A stretch of DNA of 64,000 nucleotides. It comes from Rhizobium bangladeshense. GTDB taxonomy: Bacteria; Pseudomonadota; Alphaproteobacteria; Rhizobiales; Rhizobiaceae. The notes below the pieces were generated by a model. It was not told the origin of the DNA, searched no databases, and was given only the letters and a program-made list of their open reading frames with translations. The stretch covers positions 1,987,001 through 2,051,000 of the forward strand of contig NZ_CP071612.1 of the NCBI RefSeq assembly GCF_017357245.1, given 5' to 3'. How positions within the stretch are numbered: the stretch's first letter is position 1; the number at the start of each line of letters is the position of its first letter. Shown piece after piece: positions 22,900 through 30,542 of the stretch. The translations under genes and the position numbers were made by a program.

Positions 22900-23925
22900 T
22901 CAGCGAACCGGCGGAGCATACTGAATGCCGCCCTTGTTCCACAGGGCGTTAAGGCCACGCGCGATCTTGAGCTGGCTGCTCTCGCCGATGTTGCGCTCGA
23001 AGACCTCGCCGTAATTGCCGACGTTCTTGACGATGTTGTAAGCCCAATCGTTGGTGAGGCCCAGATCGGTGCCGATCTTGGTGTCGGCCTCGACGCCGAG
23101 GAAGCGCTTGATGTCAGGATTCGGCGAGTTCTTCATGTCGTCGACATTCGCCTGAGTGATGCCGAATTCTTCAGCATTGATCATGGCATAGCCAACCCAG
23201 CTGACGATATCGAACCACTGGTCGTCACCCTGACGAACGGCCGGGGCGAGCGGTTCCTTGGAAATGATTTCCGGCAGGATCGTGTGTTCGTCCGGGTTCT
23301 TCAGCGTCAGGCGCAATGAGTAGAGACCGGACTGGTCGGTTGTGTAGACGTCGCAACGACCGGCATCGTAGGCGGCATTGACCTCGTCCAGCTTTTCGAA
23401 GACGACCGGATTGTACTGAAGGTTGTTTGCCTTGAAATAGTCGGCGAGATTGAGCTCGGTGGTCGTGCCCGACTGCACGCACACGGATGCGCCGGACAAT
23501 TCCAGTGCCGACTTCACATTCAGGCTCTTGCGCACCATGAATCCCTGGCCGTCATAGTAGTTGACGAAACGGAAATTCAGGCCGAGTGCCGTATCGCGAT
23601 TGATCGACCAGGTCGTATTGCGGGCGAGCACGTCGATTTCACCGGACTGAAGGGCGGGGAAGCGATTGGCGGCGCTCAGCGGGGTGAACTTCACCTTTGT
23701 GGGGTCGCCAAAGACGGCCGCAGCGACGGCCTTGCAGAAATCGACGTCGAAGCCGGCCCAGTTGCCGGAAGCGTCAGGTGCCGCAAAGCCTGCGAGACCG
23801 GTGTTGACACCGCACTGAATGAAACCCTTTGCCTTAACATCGCCGAGTGTAGTGGCCGAAGCAGCCGAGGTGCCAAGAGCGAAAACTGCTGCGCCGATTG
23901 CGGCGGACAGAAGCTTGTTCTTCAT
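22900..23925 (-). CDS. aapJ: general L-amino acid ABC transporter, periplasmic binding protein
   Basis: This 341-residue protein has a signal peptide cleaved near ASA-TTLGDV (about residue 24), then a family 3 solute-binding domain. Recognisable stretches are IQCGVNTGLAGFAAPDASGN, LQSGEIDVLARNTTW, GASVCVQSGTTTELNL and YTTDQSGLYSLRL. It captures a broad range of L-amino acids in the periplasm and delivers them to AapQM. It is the first gene of the operon, followed by a stem-loop that may raise its relative expression. The ATG at 23925 has GGGA upstream; the earlier open frame is leader sequence. Confidence 0.95.
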   Translation of the reverse strand: MKNKLLSAAIGAAVFALGTSAASATTLGDVKAKGFIQCGVNTGLAGFAAPDASGNWAGFDVDFCKAVAAAVFGDPTKVKFTPLSAANRFPALQSGEIDVLARNTTWSINRDTALGLNFRFVNYYDGQGFMVRKSLNVKSALELSGASVCVQSGTTTELNLADYFKANNLQYNPVVFEKLDEVNAAYDAGRCDVYTTDQSGLYSLRLTLKNPDEHTILPEIISKEPLAPAVRQGDDQWFDIVSWVGYAMINAEEFGITQANVDDMKNSPNPDIKRFLGVEADTKIGTDLGLTNDWAYNIVKNVGNYGEVFERNIGESSQLKIARGLNALWNKGGIQYAPPVR

Positions 23926-24272
23926 TTTTTTCCCAACCTTTTCCGTTGTATTATTTCTTGTGGGGCGTTCCGGCGGAAAAACTCTGCCACCCCCCATCGT
24001 CTCGACACCCTCCCGGCGCGAGTACCCTATCACAGTCGCAAATGTCACCATGGTCAAGTGTCGCGATCAATAATTGCGGCGAAATTCAGATTTTTGCTGA
24101 ATTGAGCCGCATTCGAAGGCGGTTGGCTAGGAAATGAGCGCCTCACTGCGGAAAAATAACGCGAATTTCGAAATTCCAGGCACCTGCGGGATCCCTCTTT
24201 GAGGGGTTGACCGGGCTGCCCGGGGCGTCCAAAAGTCTGGCTTTGCGCCCCTCGCCAAAGGCTATTTCCGAC

Positions 24273-25463
24273 ATGAAAGACAAAGACAGCTTGCTGCAGA
24301 CCGCCGGCATCAATACGCGCCTGACCCATATCGGCAACGACCCCTTCGACTATCACGGCTTCGTCAATCCGCCGGTCGTGCATGCCTCGACCGTGCTCTT
24401 CCCCAATGCGGCGACGATGGAGAAGCGCTCGCAGAAATACACCTACGGAACGCGCGGCACGCCGACGACGGACGCGCTCTGCGATGCGATCGACGCACTC
24501 GAGGGATCGGCCGGCACGATCCTCGTGCCTTCTGGGCTGGCGGCTGTGACCATTCCGTTTCTGGGTTTTTCCGCCGCCGGCGATCATGTGCTGGTCGTCG
24601 ATTCGGTTTACGGCCCCACGCGCCATTTCTGTGATACGATGCTGAAGCGCCTCGGCGTCGAGGTGGAATATTACGATCCGGCGATCGGCGCCGGCATCGA
24701 GGGGCTGTTCCGGCCGAACACCAAGATCGTCCATACCGAGGCTCCCGGCTCCAACACTTTCGAAATGCAGGATATTCCGGCGATCTCGGCAGTAGCGCAT
24801 CGCCACGGCGCCGTGGTCATGATGGACAATACATGGGCAACGCCGCTGTATTTCAGGCCGCTCGATCACGGCGTCGACATCTCCATCCATGCGGCGACGA
24901 AATATCCATCGGGCCATTCCGATATCCTTCTCGGAACGGTATCGGCCAATGCCGAACACTGGGAGCGGCTCAAGGAGGCGAACGGCGCCCTTGGCATCTG
25001 CGGCGCGCCCGACGACGCCTATCAGATCCTGCGCGGATTGCGCAGCATGGGCCTGCGCCTCGAGCGGCATTATGAAAGCGCGCTTGACATCGCCGAATGG
25101 TTGGAGGGCAGGGAGGGTGTCGCCCGCGTGCTGCATCCGGCGCTGCCGAGTTTCCCCTCCCACAATATCTGGAAGCGCGATTTCAAGGGCGCCAGCGGTA
25201 TCTTTTCCTTCATTCTTGCCGCGGAGAGCCCTCAGAAATTCAAGGCAAGGGCGCATGCATTTCTCGACGCGCTCAGGATCTTCGGTCTCGGCTATTCCTG
25301 GGGCGGCTTTGAAAGCCTCGCGTTGCACGCCAATCTGAACGATCGCAAGATCGCCAAGGCTCCGAAGGAGGGGCCGGTCATCCGCCTGCAGGTCGGCCTT
25401 GAAGATGTGGCCGACCTCAAGGCCGATATCGAACGGGGTTTTGCTGCGGCAAACGCCGTCTGA
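24273..25463 (+). CDS. metC: cystathionine beta-lyase
   Basis: This 396-residue PLP enzyme cleaves cystathionine to homocysteine, pyruvate and ammonia in methionine synthesis. The Cys/Met-metabolism PLP domain is complete: YTYGTRGTPTTDALCDAIDA near 65, GLAAVTIPFLGF, DNTWATPLYFRPLDHGVDIS, and the cofactor lysine in HAATKYPSGHSDIL. The ATG at 24273 is preferred; the frame continues 22 codons upstream to a TTG without support. It is divergent from aapJ with about 350 nt between; no SAM riboswitch was seen there. Confidence 0.92.
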   Translation: MKDKDSLLQTAGINTRLTHIGNDPFDYHGFVNPPVVHASTVLFPNAATMEKRSQKYTYGTRGTPTTDALCDAIDALEGSAGTILVPSGLAAVTIPFLGFSAAGDHVLVVDSVYGPTRHFCDTMLKRLGVEVEYYDPAIGAGIEGLFRPNTKIVHTEAPGSNTFEMQDIPAISAVAHRHGAVVMMDNTWATPLYFRPLDHGVDISIHAATKYPSGHSDILLGTVSANAEHWERLKEANGALGICGAPDDAYQILRGLRSMGLRLERHYESALDIAEWLEGREGVARVLHPALPSFPSHNIWKRDFKGASGIFSFILAAESPQKFKARAHAFLDALRIFGLGYSWGGFESLALHANLNDRKIAKAPKEGPVIRLQVGLEDVADLKADIERGFAAANAV

Positions 25464-25478
25464 GCAGTTGCGGCTAAA

Positions 25479-25580
25479 GCATGTCGCGCAAAACTGTGCA
25501 GCGGTTTTGTGGCAGCGACATGCGTAAACGAACAACTAAAGCGCAAGAAGCGAATCTGAAAGATCGCGACGCGCTTAAGG
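25479..25580. repeat. rhizobial palindromic intergenic repeat (RIME-like)
   Basis: GCATGTCGC (25479-25487) and GCGACATGC (25515-25523) form the outer arms around GTGCAGCGGTTTTG. A second palindrome, AAAGCGC ... GCGCTT, follows to about 25580. This arrangement recalls the RIME-type mosaic elements scattered between rhizobial genes. It lies just after metC and may act as a transcript end. Confidence 0.6.
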
Positions 25581-25603
25581 GCACTGCGGCTGCTTGCGGC
25601 GCC

Positions 25604-26758
25604 TTACAGGGTGCGCTGAGCCCGGTAGCCGTAGATCCAGTCGAGATCGGCCGCCAGGCTTTGCGGCGGCTTCAGGCCGAGCACCAGATCTCGGCCGATC
25701 CGGATCGGCCCCTTCGCATGATAGGCAAATTTGTTGAAGGCGCCGCGCCGACGAAGCTTTGCAATGCGCGGCGCCCGATGCCTCTCGAAGAGCGCCATTG
25801 CTTCCGGCACCGGCCGACTCGAAAGAAAAACGGCAAGTTCATAGGCGTCTTCGATTGCCATGGCCGCTCCCTGGGCGGCAAAGGGCATCATCGCATGCGC
25901 GGCATCGCCGACCAGAACCGTCCTTCGGCCGTCCTGCCACGCGCCCGATGTCGTTTCGAAGAGCGGCCAGAAAGTCAGCTTCCGCTGTTGTTCGAGCATT
26001 GACACGATCGCGCTGTTCCAGCCCGAAAGCTGCGCCCGCAGCCGCGCACGCTGCTCTGCCGTCGGCTCGCTTCGCCAGGCCTGCGGCGCGGCATTGCCGG
26101 CGGTGATCGCCACCATATTGATACTGCCGGTCTCTTTCAGCGGATAGCAGACGAGATGCGCCGAGCCGCCGAGGAAAGCCGAAACGCTTGTTCGATCGAG
26201 GAAGCCCGGCGCCTCATCTTCGGCAATGGTGAAGCGGTAGGCGATATTGCCGGAAAACCGCGGCAAGGGGCTGCCGGGCACGGACTGCCGGAGATTCGAC
26301 CAGACGCCGTCCGCGCCGATGACGATATCGGCAGCTCGTTCGACAGGCGGCGAGCTCGATTCCACCCGCACCCCGAGATGAAGCCGGCAGAGCGGGTCGG
26401 CTTCGACCTCAGCCAGAAGCGCAGTCTGCAATGTGGCGCGATGCAGCACGCCATAGGGTGCCCCCCAGCGCTGCCGCGCGAATTTGCCTGCCGGCACGGC
26501 TGCAAGCTGGCGCAGCGAACCGCCTGACATCAGCCGGATCGCTTCCGGTTCGAGCCAGACTTTTGAAAGTTCCTCGAGGACGCCGAGTTCTGCCAGGATG
26601 CGGGAGGCGTTCGGCGAAAGCTGCAATCCGGCACCGACTTCGGCGAGTTCATCCGTCTGCTCGAAAATCTCGGAGCTGATGCCCCGGCGCGAAAGTGCAA
26701 GGGCAACGGTCAGGCCGGCAATGCCGGCGCCGATGATGGCGGCATGTTCGACCGGCAT
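25604..26758 (-). CDS. FAD-dependent monooxygenase, salicylate-hydroxylase-like
   Basis: This 384-residue flavoprotein has the three marks of group A aromatic hydroxylases: N-terminal FAD-binding GAGIAGLTVALAL, the DG motif (IVIGADGVWSNLR), and the second FAD motif VLVGDAAHAMMPFAAQGA. A phenolic substrate such as salicylate or hydroxybenzoate is plausible but not shown. It converges on metC across the repeat element and lies 28 nt downstream of the CHCC zinc-finger gene on the same strand. Confidence 0.85.
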   Translation of the reverse strand: MPVEHAAIIGAGIAGLTVALALSRRGISSEIFEQTDELAEVGAGLQLSPNASRILAELGVLEELSKVWLEPEAIRLMSGGSLRQLAAVPAGKFARQRWGAPYGVLHRATLQTALLAEVEADPLCRLHLGVRVESSSPPVERAADIVIGADGVWSNLRQSVPGSPLPRFSGNIAYRFTIAEDEAPGFLDRTSVSAFLGGSAHLVCYPLKETGSINMVAITAGNAAPQAWRSEPTAEQRARLRAQLSGWNSAIVSMLEQQRKLTFWPLFETTSGAWQDGRRTVLVGDAAHAMMPFAAQGAAMAIEDAYELAVFLSSRPVPEAMALFERHRAPRIAKLRRRGAFNKFAYHAKGPIRIGRDLVLGLKPPQSLAADLDWIYGYRAQRTL

Positions 26759-26786
26759 TATCAGTCCGATCCGGATTCTGGACGGT

Positions 26787-27032
26787 TTACGCCGCCTTCA
26801 CGTGGAAAACGCATCCGGCCGGATTGGTCTGGCTCGGCTTGAGAGACGCATTATAGCGGTAAAGCGTCGAGCAGTAGGAGCAGACCTTCTCGTTGTCGTC
26901 GCCCATGTCGATGAAGATATGCGGGTGGTCGAAAGGAACCGAAGCGCCGGTGCACATGAATTCTTTGACGCCGACTTCGATGACGCGATGACCGCCGTCG
27001 TTCTGGAAGTGAGGAATGTTGTGGCCGGCCAT
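26787..27032 (-). CDS. CHCC-type zinc-finger domain protein
   Basis: This 81-residue protein has the zf-CHCC pattern: Cys in FMCTGASVPFDHPHIFIDMG with the His, then KVCSYCSTLYRY with the CxxC pair. The domain is shared with the NDUFS6 subunit of mitochondrial complex I, and small bacterial versions are common in alphaproteobacteria. The ATG at 27032 begins MAGHNIPHFQNDGG. It is divergent from the alpha/beta hydrolase gene. Confidence 0.85.
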   Translation of the reverse strand: MAGHNIPHFQNDGGHRVIEVGVKEFMCTGASVPFDHPHIFIDMGDDNEKVCSYCSTLYRYNASLKPSQTNPAGCVFHVKAA

Positions 27033-27187
27033 GTCGCTCTCCGAATGCTTTGCAAGTGCGCGAACCTTATAAGCCTTCGCCCTAAATGTGTAGAGCCAAA
27101 GCGCCGCGCCCGGCACAGTTTTTACCCACAGTTTTGACTTCCCGCCGCGAGGCGGCTCGACTATGGTCGCGCCAAAAGGAAGGCCCG

Positions 27188-27973
27188 ATGAACCTGAATA
27201 CACCTGCATTTTCAAGCTTCACCCATGACGGATTGAAGATCGCTTTTTTTGACGAGGGCGACCCTTCCGGCGTGCCTGTCTTGTTGATCCATGGCTTTGC
27301 CTCGACGGCGAACGTCAACTGGGTGCATCCGGGCTGGCTGAAGACGCTGGGTGATGCCGGCTACCGGGTGATCGCTGTCGACAATCGCGGCCATGGCGCA
27401 AGCGACAAGCCGCACGACGCCGAGGCCTATCGCCCTTGGGTCATGGCCGGCGACGCGATCGCCTTGCTCGACCATCTCGGCATCCCTGATGCCAATCTCA
27501 TGGGCTATTCGATGGGGGCACGCATTTCCGTTTTTGCAGCGCTTGCCAATCCGCACCGGGTCCGCTCTCTGGTGCTCGGGGGCCTCGGCATCGGCATGAC
27601 CGATGGCGTCGGCGACTGGGACCCGATCGCCGATGCGCTGCTAGCACCGTCGCTGGAGGTCGTGACGCATGACCGCGGCCGCATGTTCCGCGCCTTCGCC
27701 GATCAGACGAAGAGCGACCGCACTGCGCTTGCCGCCTGCATTCGCGGCTCGCGCGACCTCGTCGCGCGCTCGGACATGGGCAAGCTCGACATGCCGGCCC
27801 TGATCGGCGTCGGCACGAAGGACGACATCGCCGGCTCGCCGCAGGAACTGGCTGCTCTGATGCCCGAAGCCGAAGCGCTCGATATTCCTGGGCGCGATCA
27901 TATGCTCGCCGTGGGTGACAAGGTTTTCAAGCAGGCAGTGCTGGCCTTCTACGCAAGGGTCGCCGAGGGGTGA
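27188..27973 (+). CDS. alpha/beta hydrolase
   Basis: This 261-residue enzyme has the oxyanion-hole HG (LLIHGFASTANVNW), VDNRGHGASDKP, the nucleophile elbow GYSMGA, the acid in GVGTKDDIAG and the catalytic His in IPGRDHM. The complete triad indicates an active esterase or related hydrolase; the substrate is unknown. The ATG at 27188 follows AAGGAAGG. The stop is about 130 nt before cysE. Confidence 0.88.
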   Translation: MNLNTPAFSSFTHDGLKIAFFDEGDPSGVPVLLIHGFASTANVNWVHPGWLKTLGDAGYRVIAVDNRGHGASDKPHDAEAYRPWVMAGDAIALLDHLGIPDANLMGYSMGARISVFAALANPHRVRSLVLGGLGIGMTDGVGDWDPIADALLAPSLEVVTHDRGRMFRAFADQTKSDRTALAACIRGSRDLVARSDMGKLDMPALIGVGTKDDIAGSPQELAALMPEAEALDIPGRDHMLAVGDKVFKQAVLAFYARVAEG

Positions 27974-28102
27974 CATCATCGTGATGCCGAAAAACCATGC
28001 TAAAAAACCATGGTGACGGCACCCATTTATGTTATTGGCTTTTTCCACTATATAATTGGCAATCCGAAGACGGCATTCCGGCTGGCAACGAGGAGAGCGG
28101 CG

Positions 28103-28936
28103 ATGGTCGCCAAAACAGATATTCGTGCTTTTGAGACTGGCCATCCGCTGAAGGTGATGGATCCCATTTGGGACAGCCTGCGCGAGGAAGCACGCATCGC
28201 CGCCGAAAAGGACCCGGTTCTCGCCGCCTTCCTCTACTCAACGGTTATCAATTACCATTCGCTCGAGGAATGCGTCATCCACCGCATCTGCGAACGTCTC
28301 GACCATCCCGATATGCAGGCGAACCTGCTGCGTCAGACCTTCGAAGAAATGCTCCTCGATTGGCCGGAGTGGAGCTCCATTCTTCGCGTCGATATCCAGG
28401 CGATCTATGACCGCGATCCGGCCTGCCTGCGTTTCATGGAGGCGGTGCTTTATTTCAAGGGATTCCATGCGCTGCAGACGCATCGTCTAGCCCACTGGCT
28501 GCTGAACCGCGGCCGGCGTGATTTTGCACTCTATCTGCAGAGCCGTTCCTCCAGCGTATTCCAGACCGATATCAATCCGGCCGCGCGTATCGGCAAGGGC
28601 ATCTTCCTTGATCACGCCACCGGCCTCGTCGTCGGCGAGACCGCGGTCATCGGCGACAATGTCTCGATCCTGCACGGTGTGACGCTCGGCGGCACCGGCA
28701 AGGAGGGCGCCGATCGCCACCCGAAGATCGGCAGCGGCGTCATGATTGGCGCCGGCGCCAAGATCCTCGGCAATATCGAGATCGGTTACTGCTCGCGCGT
28801 TGCCGCAGGTTCGGTGGTGCTGAAAGCGGTGCCGCCGAAGAAGACGGTCGCAGGCGTTCCCGCCAAGGTCGTGGGCGAGGCCGGTTGTTCCGAGCCGTCG
28901 CGCAATATGGACCAGGTCATTGGCGCGGATATCTGA
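28103..28936 (+). CDS. cysE: serine O-acetyltransferase
   Basis: This 277-residue enzyme makes O-acetylserine from serine and acetyl-CoA, the first step of cysteine synthesis. The N-terminal helical SATase domain (DPIWDSLREEARIAAEKDPV) is followed by a left-handed beta-helix with DINPAARIGKGIFLDHATGL (catalytic Asp/His), ILHGVTLGGTGKEG, and the C-terminal GVPAKVVGEAG tail that usually contacts cysteine synthase. AGGAG lies 8 nt before the ATG at 28103. With metC nearby it suggests a sulphur amino-acid neighbourhood, though they are not in one operon. Confidence 0.95.
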   Translation: MVAKTDIRAFETGHPLKVMDPIWDSLREEARIAAEKDPVLAAFLYSTVINYHSLEECVIHRICERLDHPDMQANLLRQTFEEMLLDWPEWSSILRVDIQAIYDRDPACLRFMEAVLYFKGFHALQTHRLAHWLLNRGRRDFALYLQSRSSSVFQTDINPAARIGKGIFLDHATGLVVGETAVIGDNVSILHGVTLGGTGKEGADRHPKIGSGVMIGAGAKILGNIEIGYCSRVAAGSVVLKAVPPKKTVAGVPAKVVGEAGCSEPSRNMDQVIGADI

Positions 28937-29066
28937 GCGCTAGTAGAGGTTAGGGAAGGTTGGCAGGAACCGGGCGGCGACAGGCTGAAGTGGCAACCTT
29001 GCCTTTACACCGCTGCGTTTCGTGTGCAAGAAGCGGCCAATCAAGACCGCTTACGGAGATGACAGA

Positions 29067-29270
29067 GTGAAGCCAGAAGAAATCAAGAAGCTCGACGCCT
29101 ACTTCAAACGTACGCTCAACCCGCAGATTGTCGTCAAGGCACGTCCGCGCAAGAATGATTCTGCGGAAGTCTATCTCGGCGAAGAATTTCTGGGCGTCGT
29201 CTATGTCGACGACGAAGACGGCGATCGCTCCTACAACTTTTCGATGGCGATCCTCGACGTCGATCTTTGA
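29067..29270 (+). CDS. DUF3126 family protein
   Basis: This 67-residue protein has the family core: KPEEIKKLDAYFKRTLNPQI, then KNDSAEVYLGEEFLGVVYVD and DGDRSYNFSMAILDVDL. The start is a GTG 8 nt after GGAG. These short proteins are conserved in alphaproteobacteria without a known role. A strong terminator follows. Confidence 0.88.
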   Translation: MKPEEIKKLDAYFKRTLNPQIVVKARPRKNDSAEVYLGEEFLGVVYVDDEDGDRSYNFSMAILDVDL

Positions 29271-29279
29271 TCGCGCATG

Positions 29280-29313
29280 AGACCGGGCGGTGCCATCCGC
29301 CCGGTCTTTTTTT
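29280..29313 (+). terminator. intrinsic terminator of the DUF3126 gene
   Basis: AGACCGGGCGG and CCGCCCGGTCT (29280-29290 with 29297-29307) form an 11-bp stem with a 6-nt loop, followed by a run of T. Confidence 0.9.
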
Positions 29314-29470
29314 GTTTTTTTGCTGACGAATCAAATTTTTTTTAAAACGCTTGGTTGTGGAGTTGTGATATATATTAGCAAAAACCGTTAAAGACGTACG
29401 TTCACCGGCGCGTTGGCTTTGTCTTATTGCTGTAACACAACCTTTGGATGTTTTGCGCCGCACAAGACTA

Positions 29471-29499
29471 CTTGACTATTTGTGCGTTGCGGCTACCCT
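29471..29499 (+). promoter_or_regulatory. candidate promoter of the phasin gene
   Basis: CTTGAC at 29471-29476 is the consensus rhizobial -35. TACCCT at 29494-29499, after 17 nt, is a weak -10. Just upstream, 29453-29465 has a GC-rich imperfect dyad (TTGCGCCGCACAA) that could bind a PHB regulator such as PhaR, which is speculative. Confidence 0.35.
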
Positions 29500-29531
29500 G
29501 CCGCCATCCAACAGCCCAACGGAGGACGGCC

Positions 29532-29903
29532 ATGTTCAACTTTGACGAAGCCAACAAGAAGAGCAGGGAAGCCGTCGACACGGCGCTGAGAACCTATTCT
29601 GACACGGCCAAGGGCTTTCAGGCGATCGCCGCCGAAGCTGCTGAATATTCGAAGAAGTCCTTTCAGGATGCGGTAACGCATTTCGAAACGCTGGCGGGCG
29701 TCAGGAGCTTCGAGGCCGCTTTCGAGCTGCAGACGAGCTATGTCAAGTCGAGCTATGAGAGCTTCGTTTCCGAAGCGACGAAGCTCGGCGAAATGTACGC
29801 CGATCTCGCCAAGTCCGCCTATAAGCCTTACGAGGCTCCGATCGCCGCTGCCGTCGCCAAGACGACCCGGCAGGCGCCGCCGGCAACGCCCGCCGCCGCA
29901 TGA
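29532..29903 (+). CDS. phasin family protein
   Basis: This 123-residue helical protein matches phasins, which coat polyhydroxybutyrate granules. AEAAEYSKKSFQDAVTHFET, SFEAAFELQTSYVKSSYESF and SEATKLGEMYADLAKSAYKP are typical amphipathic segments, followed by an Ala/Pro-rich tail. GGAGG lies 6-7 nt upstream of the ATG. The gene stands alone between two terminators, fitting high independent expression. Confidence 0.9.
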   Translation: MFNFDEANKKSREAVDTALRTYSDTAKGFQAIAAEAAEYSKKSFQDAVTHFETLAGVRSFEAAFELQTSYVKSSYESFVSEATKLGEMYADLAKSAYKPYEAPIAAAVAKTTRQAPPATPAAA

Positions 29904-29946
29904 ATTGATTTCGGTAGCGCAACCTGCGCTACGTATTGAAATGCCA

Positions 29947-29980
29947 AGACCGGCTACGCATTTGTAGCCGGTCTTTTTTT
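29947..29980 (+). terminator. intrinsic terminator of the phasin gene
   Basis: A perfect stem AAGACCGGCTAC / GTAGCCGGTCTT with loop GCATTT is followed by seven or more T. Confidence 0.9.
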
Positions 29981-30172
29981 GCTTCCGCTTTCGCCGCAGC
30001 GCTGCATGGATCGGCCGGGGACTTTTTTGGCCTTTCCCGTGCATGCCGGCATTTCTTGATTGCAGTGTCTGACAGGGGGCTTAAAATCGGCCTATTATGA
30101 ACTAAGTTAGTGTTTCAGATATTCGGCGGGAAAAGCACCCTCCCATGCTCCGTCGGATTGATCGAGGAATGA

Positions 30173-30532
30173 ATGACAATGATCGCAAAGCCGATCCGGA
30201 TGCAGAACGACAGCGAAAGGAACGGGGACAACGGAAATCGCGGAACCTCGGTCATCACGCGCACCAAGCCGAAGACCAAGAAGCCCAACCTCTATCGCGT
30301 GCTGCTTTTGAATGATGACTATACGCCCATGGAATTCGTCATTCACATTCTGGAGCGTTTTTTTCAGAAGGACCGTGAAAGTGCCACCCGCATCATGCTC
30401 CATGTCCACAATCACGGCGTCGGCGAGTGCGGAATATTCACATACGAGGTAGCGGAAACGAAGGTCAGCCAGGTGATGGACTTCGCCCGGCAGCACCAGC
30501 ATCCGCTGCAATGCGTCATGGAAAAGAAGTGA
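30173..30532 (+). CDS. clpS: ATP-dependent Clp protease adaptor ClpS
   Basis: This 119-residue adaptor delivers N-degron substrates to ClpAP. The family core is clear: [20 protein letters not shown], then [20 protein letters not shown] and [14 protein letters not shown]. The N-terminal 35 residues form the flexible arm. GAGG lies 5 nt before the first ATG at 30173; an ATG two codons later is also possible. clpA follows after 10 nt, so they form an operon. Confidence 0.95.
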   Translation: MTMIAKPIRMQNDSERNGDNGNRGTSVITRTKPKTKKPNLYRVLLLNDDYTPMEFVIHILERFFQKDRESATRIMLHVHNHGVGECGIFTYEVAETKVSQVMDFARQHQHPLQCVMEKK

Positions 30533-30542
30533 GGATCTGAAC

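Noticed and set aside
24058..24272. SAM-II riboswitch before metC
   Set aside because: The conserved pseudoknot sequence blocks of SAM-II are not present.
24054..25535. Long minus-strand frame opposite metC
   Set aside because: It is a shadow of the codon bias of metC, with no domain and no plausible start.
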